DNA of 64,000 nt from DTYU01 sp040757355. Lineage in GTDB: Bacteria; Bacillota; Desulfotomaculia; Desulfotomaculales; Ammonificaceae. The translations under genes were made by a program, and so were the position numbers. Every line of letters begins with the position of its first letter. Positions within the stretch are counted from its first letter, which is position 1. The stretch is from the NCBI GenBank assembly GCA_040757355.1, contig JBFLWY010000008.1, positions 12,883 to 76,882 on the forward strand, given 5' to 3'. The notes beneath the pieces were generated by a model. The model searched no databases and was not told where the DNA came from. It saw only the letters and a list, made by a program, of their open reading frames with translations. This document shows, piece by piece, positions 42,121 through 50,836 of the stretch.

Positions 42121-43200
42121 TCACCCACCAATCCAACGAATGATTGCAACTTCGCCGGCGCTGATAAAGATATTGAGCAAGGACAGCGGCACCAGTATCT
42201 TCCATGCGAAGTCCATCATCTGGTCGATCCTGAACCGCAACCACGTAGAGCGAACCCACATCATACAGAACGTTACCGCCAGTGCCTTCGCCATAAACCA
42301 AACGAAAGGCCACAACCACGGCAAGAAAGAAAACACCGGGCCGTGCCAGCCGCCCAGGAACAGCGTGGTGGCCATCGCAGCAATCGCAAAAGCGTTGCCG
42401 AACTCCGCCAGGTAGAACAAGGCGAAGCGCATTCCGCTGTATTCGCTCTGGTAGCCGGCGATCAACTCCGACTCTCCTTCAGGAAGGTCAAAGGGAGTTT
42501 GGCCAGTTTCTGCAAGACCGCACAGGAAGTAAATGACAAAACCTAAGGGTTGTAAAAATATAAACCATTTAGGGATAAACCCCAGCCATGACCCTTCCTG
42601 AGCGAGTACAATCTGGTGCGTGCTGAGGCTTCCGGCAAGCATCACCGATCCTAGCAGTGCCAGCACCATCGGCACCTCATAGCTTACCACCTGGGCGACC
42701 GACCGCATCCCGCCGACCAGCGAGTACTTGTTGTTGGAACCGAACCCCGCCATCAGAAGGCCGAAGCCTGCCAGCGAACCAAAGGCGATAAAAAAGAGCA
42801 CCCCTACATCCAGGTCGTTCAGGATCCAGGTCGGCGACAGGGGGAGTACCATAAAAATCATCCCGCAGGAAAAGAAGGTCAGGTAAGGCGCCAGGATATA
42901 GATAAACCGGTCTACGTTTGATGGGATAATATCTTCCTTTTGCATCAACTTCAGCGCGTCCGCCGCCGTCTGCAGCAAGCCGAACGGGCCGGTGACGCGC
43001 GGTCCGAGCCGGCACTGCATGTGCCCTATGACTTTCCGCAGCACATAGACCAGCACCAGCGCCAGGGTAGCGATTAGAATCATTATCAGTAGCCCCGCGC
43101 CGACCCGGTACAGTACTTCGGCAAGCCACTGCGGCATAAAACTATTGAGCCACTCGACTACTACCTCGTAAGCACCTAAACCTTGGGCAACATCCGGCAC
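42121..43200 (-). CDS. nuoH: NADH-quinone oxidoreductase subunit H
   Basis: The quinone-site membrane subunit, about 360 residues and eight helices. GPRVTGPFGLLQTAADALKLMQKEDIIP and FDLPEGESELIAGYQSEYSGMRFALFYLAEF (the acidic loop facing NuoB/D) are present. GTG 43200 has AAGGGG eight bases upstream; a GTG three codons earlier (43209) abuts the same site and is less likely. It lies 42 bp after nuoCD. Confidence 0.95.
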   Translation of the reverse strand: MPDVAQGLGAYEVVVEWLNSFMPQWLAEVLYRVGAGLLIMILIATLALVLVYVLRKVIGHMQCRLGPRVTGPFGLLQTAADALKLMQKEDIIPSNVDRFIYILAPYLTFFSCGMIFMVLPLSPTWILNDLDVGVLFFIAFGSLAGFGLLMAGFGSNNKYSLVGGMRSVAQVVSYEVPMVLALLGSVMLAGSLSTHQIVLAQEGSWLGFIPKWFIFLQPLGFVIYFLCGLAETGQTPFDLPEGESELIAGYQSEYSGMRFALFYLAEFGNAFAIAAMATTLFLGGWHGPVFSFLPWLWPFVWFMAKALAVTFCMMWVRSTWLRFRIDQMMDFAWKILVPLSLLNIFISAGEVAIIRWIGG

Positions 43201-43242
43201 ACTTTTCACCCCTTTACCACATCAATAGCTCAAACTCTGGAC

Positions 43243-44901
43243 TTAGCGGTCCACTTCGCCCATTACGGCGTCATAACCGGCGAAGATAGCGATGAAGTCC
43301 GCGATTTTCCAGCCCCGCACCACTTCCGGGAGGGACTGGAGGTTAATAAACAGCGGCGGCCGCCAACGGAAGCGGTACGGGTTTGGACCGCCGTCGCTGA
43401 CAAGGTAACACCCGAGGTCGCCCTTCGGCGACTCGATGTGTACGTAGGCCTCTCCCGCCGCGGGCTTGAGCGCCTTTGAGACCTTGCCCATCACAGGGCC
43501 GGGACCCGTCTCTTCCAGGTATTTGACCGCCTGGTGAATAATCTTGAGGCTCTGCCACATCTCGAGAATACGTAACCAGTAAAAATCCCAGGCGTCACCG
43601 TTCTTGCCAAGCGGTACTTTGAAATCGAATTGATTATAAAGTGAATACGGGTCGTTTTTCCGCACGTCATAATTCATCCCGGTTGCACGCAGCATCGGTC
43701 CGGTGATCGAGTACTTCAGCGCCATTTCCTTAGTAAGATGCGCAACCTTTTTTAAGCGCATCTGGAAGATCTCGTTGCCGCTCAGAATGTTGTTGTACTG
43801 CTCAATATTTTTAGGCATTTCCTTCAACAACTTTTTCAAACGCGGCAAAAATTCGTCCGGAAGGTCCCTTGCCACACCGCCGATGCGGAAGTAAGTGGTC
43901 AGCAGGCGCCCGCCGCATACCATTTCAAACAGTTCGTATATCTTCTCACGCTCCCGCCACATGTACATAATCGGTGTGGTGGCCCCGCAGTCCATCCCGA
44001 TGCAACCAACCGCCATCAGGTGGCTGTGGATCCGGTTAAGTTCCGTCATCAGCACCCGGATGAGCTCGGCCCTCAAGGGGACCTCGATACCGGCCAGCTT
44101 TTCCACCGCCAGGACATATACGTGGTTGTTGTTCATTGCAGCAAGGTAGTCCGTCCGGTCAGTGTACGGAACAACCTGGGCCCAGGTCCGCTTCTCCACG
44201 ATCTTCTCCAGGCCGCGGTGCAGGTAGCCGACGACCGGCCTCAAATCAACGATCGTTTCCCCGTCCAGTTCGACCACGGCACGAAACACACCATGCATCG
44301 ACGGGTGCTGGGGCCCGAAATTGATAATAAAGGTGCGCGGAGCCCCATTGCCGTTACCGTTGCCGCGCGAAATGTCGGTCAATTGCAATCGCCCTTCGGT
44401 AAAATCAACGTAAGTTGTTTCAAGCGGATCATAATCCGGGGGCGATTGGTCAAACGCTGCAAAGTCCTTCCTGAACGGGTGTCCCTCAAACCCTTCCCAC
44501 ATCATCATCCGGGTTAGATTCGGATGGCCGGTGAATCTAACCCCGAAATAATCGTAGACCTCCCGTTCCAACCAGTTGGCAGCGGGATAAACCTCAGTGG
44601 CTGTCGCCACCTCCGGCTGGCTCCGGTCGAGCGGTGCCTTGACAACCATCATGTCGGGTTTTTCAAGGTTCATCAATCGGTAAACCACCGTGATCTGGTT
44701 GTCCTTTATGTAGTCAACTGCGGTGAGATCGTGGAGCTGGTGGAAGTCGTAGTCCTCCTTCAGCGTTTGCAGCACTTCCACCACCTGCGGCGGGGCTACT
44801 ACGGCCTCAAGGACACCATCCTTGGCAAGTTCAAGGGTGACCCCTTCAGTAAAGCGCCTTAAAAGCGCCGCTTTTTTCTTTTCAACATCTTTTGTTTTCA
44901 T
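43243..44901 (-). CDS. nuoCD: NADH-quinone oxidoreductase subunits C and D, fused
   Basis: A 552-residue fusion. NuoC part (about 1-165): YPAANWLEREVYDYFGVRFTGHPNLTRMM. NuoD part from about 185: INFGPQHPSMHGVFRAVVELDGE, PVVGYLHRGLEKIVEKRTWAQVVPYTDRTDYLAA and C-terminal GDLGCYLVSDGGPNPYRFRWRPP. The linker contains a NGNGNG run. The two are separate genes in most Firmicute complex I operons and fused in gamma-proteobacteria. ATG 44901 overlaps the nuoB stop (ATGA), and AGGTGAG precedes it. Confidence 0.95.
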   Translation of the reverse strand: MKTKDVEKKKAALLRRFTEGVTLELAKDGVLEAVVAPPQVVEVLQTLKEDYDFHQLHDLTAVDYIKDNQITVVYRLMNLEKPDMMVVKAPLDRSQPEVATATEVYPAANWLEREVYDYFGVRFTGHPNLTRMMMWEGFEGHPFRKDFAAFDQSPPDYDPLETTYVDFTEGRLQLTDISRGNGNGNGAPRTFIINFGPQHPSMHGVFRAVVELDGETIVDLRPVVGYLHRGLEKIVEKRTWAQVVPYTDRTDYLAAMNNNHVYVLAVEKLAGIEVPLRAELIRVLMTELNRIHSHLMAVGCIGMDCGATTPIMYMWREREKIYELFEMVCGGRLLTTYFRIGGVARDLPDEFLPRLKKLLKEMPKNIEQYNNILSGNEIFQMRLKKVAHLTKEMALKYSITGPMLRATGMNYDVRKNDPYSLYNQFDFKVPLGKNGDAWDFYWLRILEMWQSLKIIHQAVKYLEETGPGPVMGKVSKALKPAAGEAYVHIESPKGDLGCYLVSDGGPNPYRFRWRPPLFINLQSLPEVVRGWKIADFIAIFAGYDAVMGEVDR

Positions 44902-45485
44902 ACGCGTTTTCTCACCTGCCATGACTCCGTCATAATCTTCTCCCGCAGTCGCAACAGACCTTCGAGCAAGGCCTCCGGGCGGGGCGGACAGCCTGAAATG
45001 TAGACGTCGACCGGAAGCACCTCGTCCACACCCATGACCACGCTGTAAGAATCGCGGAAAGGCCCGCCGCTGATCGCACATGAACCCATCGCCATCACGT
45101 ACTTCGGCGAGGACATCTGCTCGTACAGCCGCTTGATGGTCGGCGCCATCTTCTTCGTCAGCGTGCCCGCAACGATCATAAGATCCGCCTGGCGGGGCGT
45201 GCCGCGGAAGACTTCAGACCCGAACCGGGCGATGTCGTAGCGCGCCATGGAGGTCGCAATCATTTCGATAGCGCAGCAAGCAAGACCGAAAGTCACAGGC
45301 CAGAGCGAACTCTTGCGCGCCCAGTTAAAAACCAGGTCCAATGGGGCGATCAAGGCATTTCGCTGCACCGTCATCCTTTTCAAAGCCGCCTGGTTCTCCC
45401 GCAGAATATGGTCTTGCACGCAAAAAACCGGACCCTCCGGCACCTGGGCGGCACTCTTTTCCGTTACCTTTTCGTCTACTTCCAT
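44898..45485 (-). CDS. nuoB: NADH-quinone oxidoreductase subunit B
   Basis: A 195-residue subunit holding the terminal cluster N2. Cys motifs: GLACCAIEM (tandem cysteines), MGSCAISGGPF and ISGCPPRPEALLEGL. An N-terminal extension of about 30 residues precedes the usual start. The gene overlaps the end of nuoA by 10 bp. Confidence 0.96.
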   Translation of the reverse strand: MEVDEKVTEKSAAQVPEGPVFCVQDHILRENQAALKRMTVQRNALIAPLDLVFNWARKSSLWPVTFGLACCAIEMIATSMARYDIARFGSEVFRGTPRQADLMIVAGTLTKKMAPTIKRLYEQMSSPKYVMAMGSCAISGGPFRDSYSVVMGVDEVLPVDVYISGCPPRPEALLEGLLRLREKIMTESWQVRKRV

Positions 45486-45835
45486 TCGAGTGCTCCTTCC
45501 TTCCAGGCGTAGCCCAAACCGACCAGCAGGATCAAGATAAAAATAATAGCCTCAATGAAAGCAAAGAGGCCCAGCCGGTTGAGTGCTACCGCCCAAGGAT
45601 AAAGAAAAATAGTCTCCACATCGAAGACTACAAATACCAAAGCGTATAGATAATAGGCCACCCGGAAGCGTACCCACGTCTCACCACGGGTCGGTACGCC
45701 GGACTCATAAGTAGACTGTTTCAGCGGAGTCTTTGGCGGCTTCGCCCGGAGAACCCAGGCCAGCGCCAATACAAAAGCCGTAAAGCCGAGAACAACCAAA
45801 GGGTAGACGACCAGGGTTAAGTAGTCCTGATGCAA
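45476..45835 (-). CDS. nuoA: NADH-quinone oxidoreductase subunit A
   Basis: A 119-residue membrane subunit with three helices. KQSTYESGVPTRGETWVRFRVAYYLYALVFVVFDVETIFLYPWAV is the family signature. TTG start with GGAGGTG eight bases upstream. First gene of the operon; no nuoE, nuoF or nuoG is present in the window. Confidence 0.95.
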   Translation of the reverse strand: MHQDYLTLVVYPLVVLGFTAFVLALAWVLRAKPPKTPLKQSTYESGVPTRGETWVRFRVAYYLYALVFVVFDVETIFLYPWAVALNRLGLFAFIEAIIFILILLVGLGYAWKEGALEWK

Positions 45836-46229
45836 GTGAACTCCACCTCCAAAGGAAAGATCGGCGGACAGATTGTGTTAACCGCAGACTACGGCAACTC
45901 GCGCCAACCTTCCGGACTGTCAGGGGTAAGAATCTCGTTTCGCTTGGGCCAACGAATATAAACCAGTGTTTAACGGGTCCCAGTTTTAATTGGGATCTTT
46001 TCACCCCCTAAAATTAGCAATTTTCTGGATAAACGTCTACCTTACCCCTTACGGTGCTACTCCTTAACCACCCCCTCAGTTTCCAAGTAGCTAAATAACT
46101 GAAAAAGTAACCTCTAACGAAACTCATATGAGGATTGGTGTGGGACGAGAACCTATTTGTCTGGCTTGTCCTCCGGCTCAAGGAGTATGGCTGCAAAATA
46201 ATCCCATTCGGGCAACACGGCTTCATATA
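45836..46229. other. Long nuo leader region, no gene seen
   Basis: About 390 bases separate the best promoter from the nuoA start. A short hairpin-like pair (CCCAATT/ACTGGG near 45985-46003) and an A/T-rich 3' half are visible. No coding sequence or known riboswitch is recognised. Confidence 0.4.
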
Positions 46230-46258
46230 ATTTTAATATAAACCAAAGGGCCTTTCAA
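46230..46258 (-). promoter_or_regulatory. Possible sigma-A promoter of the nuo operon
   Basis: On the minus strand TTGAAA (46258-46253), a 17-base spacer and TAAAAT (46235-46230). It is the best match in the region upstream of nuoA. Confidence 0.5.
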
Positions 46259-46335
46259 CATTTTTCTCTTTTTCGGGTGAGTGGAGGGTTTTTTATGCGT
46301 TCAATCCAGTTAAGCGGTAAAATTCATAGAACAAA

Positions 46336-46393
46336 ACGGACCTTAAGACTTAATACTGCTGAGTAATAACGCTCAACTTAGAACATGGTCCGT
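46336..46393 (-). terminator. Hairpin after the folate/sirtuin operon
   Basis: ACGGACC and GGTCCGT close a long hairpin with AT-rich inner pairing; on the minus strand TTTTG follows. It lies about 37 bases after the sirtuin stop. Confidence 0.45.
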
Positions 46394-46429
46394 CACTTTT
46401 AGCTTAACGTCGAACTGTTGAACTTCGAA

Positions 46430-47191
46430 CTATTGATCCAGCACCAGTTCCGCCAAGCGGTGCACAACGTCTCCCGCCCGGCCGTGAATGACTACGGCCG
46501 CCCGGTCGTCGAACGGGGTCGGCTCCCTGTTAATAATGATGAAGCTGTCCGCAAACCCCACCAAAGAAGCTGCTGGATATACTCTGAGGCTCGAACCCAC
46601 AACGAGCATTACATTACACCCCTGGTTAAGCTCTGACATTGCAGCGTTGAAATCCGGCGCCATCGCCTCACCAAACAAAACCACGTCCGGGCGTAGCATC
46701 CCACCGCACCGGCAGAGCGGCGGTAATGCTCCCTTTTCCAGCGCTTCCATGGCAACCTGAAAGTCCGCGGTCGCCCGGCAGTCGCTGCATACCAGGTGTC
46801 GCAGGTGCCCGTGCACCTCGTACACCACCCGAGAGCCAGCCTTGCGGTGCAATCCATCGATGTTTTGCGTAATAACCCCTGACAGCCTGCCTTTTGCCTC
46901 CAACCCGGCAAGCGCCTTATGCGCAGGGTTGGGTTCTGCTGCCCGGTACCGGAGCCATTGAGGTAAAAAGGTGGCATAAAACCTCACCGGATCATGCTTT
47001 AACGCGTCCCCGGTAGCTAGGGACAAGAGTTCGGGATTCGACCAGAGCCCTGTCCCCGGGGTACGAAAATCAGGTATACCGCTTTCCGTACTAATCCCGG
47101 CACCGGTAAAGGCAAAGGCACGGGAAGCCCGCTCCAGGAGCTCAGCGGCCTGATAAAGCTTCCTCTCTGCGTCCTCAATCTTGCCAGCCAC
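46430..47191 (-). CDS. NAD-dependent protein deacylase (Sir2 family)
   Basis: A 253-residue sirtuin. FTGAGISTESGIPDFRTPGTGLW and TQNIDGLHRKAG bind NAD; catalytic His is in YEVHGHL; zinc is held by CSDC and CRCG. The Ala and Tyr/Arg pair typical of desuccinylases (class III) is not obvious, so deacetylation is the default reading. GTG start inside the last codons of folK (17-bp overlap), so it is translated with the folate genes. Confidence 0.93.
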   Translation of the reverse strand: MAGKIEDAERKLYQAAELLERASRAFAFTGAGISTESGIPDFRTPGTGLWSNPELLSLATGDALKHDPVRFYATFLPQWLRYRAAEPNPAHKALAGLEAKGRLSGVITQNIDGLHRKAGSRVVYEVHGHLRHLVCSDCRATADFQVAMEALEKGALPPLCRCGGMLRPDVVLFGEAMAPDFNAAMSELNQGCNVMLVVGSSLRVYPAASLVGFADSFIIINREPTPFDDRAAVVIHGRAGDVVHRLAELVLDQ

Positions 47192-47684
47192 TACCCTGCA
47201 CCCTTTCGACCAATTGTTCCTGCATCAATTTAGCTGCCAGTAACGCTGCCCGGGTGCCTCCGGGGAGTACTAGATCGGGCGCCAGTTCCGCCAGCGGCAC
47301 CACCACGAAAGCGCGCTTCTCAAGCCGCGGATGAGGTATTACCAGGTCTTCGGTTACTATCTCCGTTTTATCGTAGAGTAGCAGATCAAGATCAATTACT
47401 CGCGGTCCCCATCGTTCTCCCCGAACGCGCCCCAAGTTCTTTTCTATCGCCAACAGCCTGACAAGCAACTCGCGGGGGGACAGTGTGGTAGTGATCTCCG
47501 CCACTGTATTTAAAAAATCCGGCTGATCAGGAACCCCCACCGGCGCAGTCCGGTATAGAGACGCCACCCGCTTTACCAAAATATCGGGGGCCAGCTTCAA
47601 CGCACGGACCGCGCAGCGCAGGTTTTCCTTCCGGTTCCCAAGGTTACTTCCCATGCCAATAAAGGCGGTTACTCCCAAGTTCAC
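47175..47684 (-). CDS. folK: 2-amino-4-hydroxy-6-hydroxymethyldihydropteridine pyrophosphokinase
   Basis: A 169-residue HPPK. FIGMGSNLGNRKENL binds pterin; RWGPRVIDLDLLLY is the catalytic DxD strand; PHPRLEKRAFVVVPLAELAPDL is conserved. Activates the pterin with ATP for FolP. GTG start with AAGGT upstream. It is separated from folB by about 345 bp. Confidence 0.95.
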   Translation of the reverse strand: MNLGVTAFIGMGSNLGNRKENLRCAVRALKLAPDILVKRVASLYRTAPVGVPDQPDFLNTVAEITTTLSPRELLVRLLAIEKNLGRVRGERWGPRVIDLDLLLYDKTEIVTEDLVIPHPRLEKRAFVVVPLAELAPDLVLPGGTRAALLAAKLMQEQLVERVQGSGWQD

Positions 47685-48029
47685 TATTACCTTCCTGGCA
47701 AATAATCAGCCGCTACCGCTACCAAACTTATCAAGGTCGCATAACAAGCAGTAAATGATGCATCGACCACGACCTTATTGTTAAACACCGGCTGTTAACC
47801 CCTGCACATCCGCCAATACGGACCCCGAGTGCCGGGATAGCTTGTCCGCAACTATTCAGCTATATTACACTGACGGAACGCGGTAAGAGGCAAGCAGAGC
47901 ACGAAGGACCGACACCGGACAGAGCGGAGCGTACATGGAAGTGGGTGAGCTCCGGCCGGTGGCGGCCCACAAAGCTATTCGCAGCCTATCGCCGCGCCCA
48001 ACGGAGTGCCTGAATAGTTACGCTTGTCC
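47685..48029. other. Gene-free gap inside the folate cluster
   Basis: About 345 bases between folB and folK. No conserved gene, terminator or clear promoter is seen. GC-rich stretches around 47880-47990 look like decayed sequence. Confidence 0.4.
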
Positions 48030-48416
48030 TTATTCTGCGTAGGGCGGCTTGCCGCACTGGTTACTTCCCCGCAGAACCTCTACCCCCACAGCCTTAAAAT
48101 ACCCCGGAAGGGGCGCCCCCGGTTTGTTAATGCGGACTTTTACCTGGGAAACCGGAAATTTTCCCAATAGGGCTGCGGCTATTGTTTCTGCCAGCGTTTC
48201 GATTAACTGGAAAGAGCGGCCGCACACAATCTCTCCCACGGTTTGGTAAACGTCAAGATAATTCACCGTCTTACCTAAATCGTCGGCGCACCCGGCTGGT
48301 GAGAGGTCCAGGTAAAGAGTCACGTCCACCAGGAACCGCTGCCCCGTCTCTCTCTCTGCAGGATGTACCCCGTGGCGCCCGAAGAAAGCCATCCCTTCAA
48401 TAAAGATCTTGTCCAT
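48030..48416 (-). CDS. folB: Dihydroneopterin aldolase
   Basis: A 128-residue FolB. MDKIFIEGMAFFGRHGVHPAERETGQRF carries the conserved Glu and HGV motif; GRSFQLIETLAETIA and VRINKPGAPLPG are typical. ATG 48416 is used because upstream reading enters the purine-rich repeat at 48478-48540. Retains aldolase/epimerase residues. Confidence 0.93.
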   Translation of the reverse strand: MDKIFIEGMAFFGRHGVHPAERETGQRFLVDVTLYLDLSPAGCADDLGKTVNYLDVYQTVGEIVCGRSFQLIETLAETIAAALLGKFPVSQVKVRINKPGAPLPGYFKAVGVEVLRGSNQCGKPPYAE

Positions 48417-48474
48417 CAGTTGCAGGAACGCCTCCAGATATGTGCTTTTCTCTACACTCTCGAAACTGGCATGG

Positions 48475-48612
48475 TTAGAATTCAGAATCCAGGAGCCAGA
48501 ATTCAGAATTAAAAAAAGAGAATTTAGCTTGCCTCTTCTCATTATTACTGCGGTCTTCTGTCTTCCGACTTCTATCTTCTGAATTCTGACTACCGACTGC
48601 TGATTTCCTAAC
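48475..48612. repeat. AGAATTCAGAATCCAGGAG / CTTCTGTCTTCCGAC repeat pair
   Basis: A purine-rich part (48478-48512, GAATTCAGAATCCAGGAGCC) faces a pyrimidine-rich part (48545-48605) with TCTTCTGTCTTCC and CTGACTACC words. Related to the arrays at 3515-3710, 54184-54213 and 63975-64000. Confidence 0.6.
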
Positions 48613-48614
48613 CC

Positions 48615-49829
48615 TCACCTCTCCACCTGTCTATTGTCCGACCACAGACGACTGGCTGCCGACTGCCGTTTCAACGCATCCGTCATCCGCACAACTCTGA
48701 CCATCTCTTTGACGTCATGAACGCGGACGATATCCGCTCCCTTCATAACGGCCACCGAAACCGCCGCCGCGGTCCCTTCCATCCGGTCCGTTACAGGCAG
48801 CCCGAGAACGTTACCGATAAATGACTTGCGCGAAAGACCGACGAGCACCGGAAACCCGAGGGAATTCAACTCTTCCAGCCGCCGGACCACCTCAAGATTC
48901 TGCTCGGGGGTCTTTCCAAAACCGATACCGGGATCGATAATGATGTGTTCGGGCGGTAATCCCGCCGCCAGTACGAAACTGATACGCTTTTTCAGATGGT
49001 CGATAACATCCCCCATCAGGTCCCGGTACACCGTCCCGCGCTGGTTGTGCATCAGGACAACCGGTGCGCCGGAAACTACCGCCAACTCGGCCATTCCCGC
49101 GCCGGAAAGCGCCCACTGGTCGTTTATGATGTGCGCGCCGGCGTTGAGGGCGGCCCGTGCCACCGCAGCCTTGGAGGTGTCTATCGAAACCGGCACCGGA
49201 ACCAAGGGGACAACAGCTTCAAGTACCGGAAGCACCCGTCTTATCTCTTCTTTTTCGTCTACGGGCGTATGACCCGGCCTGGTGGACTCCCCACCGATGT
49301 CGATAATATCGGCGCCCTGTTCGACCATTTCAACCGCTCTGGCCTTTGCTTTCTCCACGGTGTCGTACTGCCCGCCGTCGGAAAAAGAATCCGGTGTAAT
49401 GTTTAAGATTCCCATTACCAGCGTGCGTTCGCCGAGCACTAACCTCCTGCCCCGGCAGTTCAGGCAGCATGAGCTGCGGCCTTCTATGTTAGTAAGGACG
49501 CGCTTGAGTTCCTCCCCGAGCTTCGGCAGCCCGAAGGGCTGCATCCTGAGCTTCGGAAGCAGCTCCTCATACTGGCGCAGAGTGCCCATTAACAAAACGT
49601 CAGTTTCATGGACAGAGTTATTGACAACCCCCCGCGAAACCGCCGCTTCCCCCCCTTTGGACAGCATTTCCTGCTTTAGAATATTCGCCTGCACCGGGGT
49701 CAGACCGGAAATCCTCACAACCCGGAAAACGGCTTTCGGAGCCATTATCCGGCACCCAGGCTCGTCTGCGCCCACGGACTCGATCTCCCGGGCCGCCGTT
49801 AAGCGGTCAGTAATGCTTATCACCCTCAT
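48615..49829 (-). CDS. folP: Dihydropteroate synthase with N-terminal extension
   Basis: A 404-residue FolP. The TIM-barrel core starts near 137: MGILNITPDSFSDGG, DIGGESTRPGH, SIDTSKAAVARAALNAG, DPGIGFGKTPEQNLEVVRRL, VGLSRKSFIG and RVHDVKEM. It joins pterin pyrophosphate to p-aminobenzoate. The first ~130 residues form a separate domain (ANILKQEMLSKGGEAAVSRGV, VLLMGTLRQYEELLPKLR) known from clostridial-type FolP proteins; CCLNC near 121-125 could bind metal. First gene of the folate cluster. Confidence 0.93.
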   Translation of the reverse strand: MRVISITDRLTAAREIESVGADEPGCRIMAPKAVFRVVRISGLTPVQANILKQEMLSKGGEAAVSRGVVNNSVHETDVLLMGTLRQYEELLPKLRMQPFGLPKLGEELKRVLTNIEGRSSCCLNCRGRRLVLGERTLVMGILNITPDSFSDGGQYDTVEKAKARAVEMVEQGADIIDIGGESTRPGHTPVDEKEEIRRVLPVLEAVVPLVPVPVSIDTSKAAVARAALNAGAHIINDQWALSGAGMAELAVVSGAPVVLMHNQRGTVYRDLMGDVIDHLKKRISFVLAAGLPPEHIIIDPGIGFGKTPEQNLEVVRRLEELNSLGFPVLVGLSRKSFIGNVLGLPVTDRMEGTAAAVSVAVMKGADIVRVHDVKEMVRVVRMTDALKRQSAASRLWSDNRQVER

Positions 49830-49891
49830 TTTGAAGACTGACTCCTTCCGGCAGATTTGTTATCACAAGCCAACCTGAAGAACGCCCAACC

Positions 49892-49924
49892 AAAAAGGCC
49901 GCAGAGAATCATCCCCCTGCGGCC
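49892..49924 (-). terminator. Intrinsic terminator of the mrp-type gene
   Basis: GGCCGCAG and CTGCGGCC form an eight-pair stem; on the minus strand five T follow. It lies 18 bases after the ATPase stop. Confidence 0.85.
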
Positions 49925-49942
49925 TCGAACGGTTTCGATATG

Positions 49943-50809
49943 TTAGTTGCGGGGCTTCAAACCGAGCTTTTCGTCAAGAACTCGCGGGAGATGCTCAAGC
50001 CTGGTGTGATCGTAATCCTCGATCTTCCCGTCGTCCACCAGCTTTGCCAAACTGGGGTCGAGAGGAAGGGTCGATAACAGCTCCAAACCCGTTTCCTCCG
50101 CCACCTCCTTGCCCTTGGGCTCCCCGAAAACAAAAATCTGCTTGCCGCATTCCGGGCAAACCACGTACGCCATGTTTTCGATCAGGCCGAGAATTTTTGC
50201 ACCCATCATGCCGGCCATCCTGATAGCTTTGCGTACTACCATCACCGCAAGTTCTTGTGGCGAAGAGACAATTATGACTCCGTTCAGCGGCAGGGACTGC
50301 ATCACCGTCAGCGGGACGTCCCCTGTACCCGGCGGCAGGTCCACCAAAAGGTAGTCAAGCTCGCCCCAGGCCACATCGGTCCAGAACTGCCTGATGGCGC
50401 CGCTGATAACCGGGCCCCGCCAGATTACGGGCTCATCCTCTTTTTCAAGAAGCAGGTTCATTGACATTACGCGGATACCGAAATACGGCGTCCTCAGCGG
50501 GTAAATTACTTCTTCGTTTCCTTCCGGGCGCCCTTTCAGGCCGTACATCTTGGGAATGCTCGGCCCGGTGAGGTCGGCGTCAAGGATGCCCACCTGGTAA
50601 CCGTCGCGGGTGAATATATTCGCCAGCAAAGCAGTAATGGAAGACTTGCCGACACCGCCCTTGCCGCTCATTATTGCTACGACGCGCTTAATGTTGGAAA
50701 GCGGGTTCTGCTCTAAAAACTCGAATTTCGGTTTGCCCTCAGCAGGCCTTTCTTCTACACATGTTGCACAACCGCTCCCGGCTCCATTGTTCTTTTCTTC
50801 GATGGTCAT
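49943..50809 (-). CDS. Mrp/NBP35-family iron-sulfur carrier ATPase
   Basis: A 288-residue P-loop ATPase. Deviant Walker A SGKGGVGKSS (about 48-57), DADLTGPSIPKMYG, and the CxxC pair CPECGK (about 220-225) that bridges a cluster between two subunits. An N-terminal CATC (about 14-17) gives a further Cys pair. ATG start with GAGGTGAA. It lies 27 bp after a DUF134 gene, a common clostridial pairing. Role: scaffold or carrier for Fe-S cluster insertion. Confidence 0.93.
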   Translation of the reverse strand: MTIEEKNNGAGSGCATCVEERPAEGKPKFEFLEQNPLSNIKRVVAIMSGKGGVGKSSITALLANIFTRDGYQVGILDADLTGPSIPKMYGLKGRPEGNEEVIYPLRTPYFGIRVMSMNLLLEKEDEPVIWRGPVISGAIRQFWTDVAWGELDYLLVDLPPGTGDVPLTVMQSLPLNGVIIVSSPQELAVMVVRKAIRMAGMMGAKILGLIENMAYVVCPECGKQIFVFGEPKGKEVAEETGLELLSTLPLDPSLAKLVDDGKIEDYDHTRLEHLPRVLDEKLGLKPRN

Positions 50810-50836
50810 GGTAGTTCACCTCGGTGTCTTAAAATG

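Noticed and set aside
44902..45081. A longer N-terminus for NuoCD
   Set aside because: The extra frame lies inside nuoB, is Arg/Gly-rich, and the ATGA overlap at 44901 gives a normal NuoC start.
46014..46226. A 70-codon frame in the nuo leader (minus strand)
   Set aside because: No family motif, no ribosome binding site and unusual residue composition; it lies in the untranslated leader.
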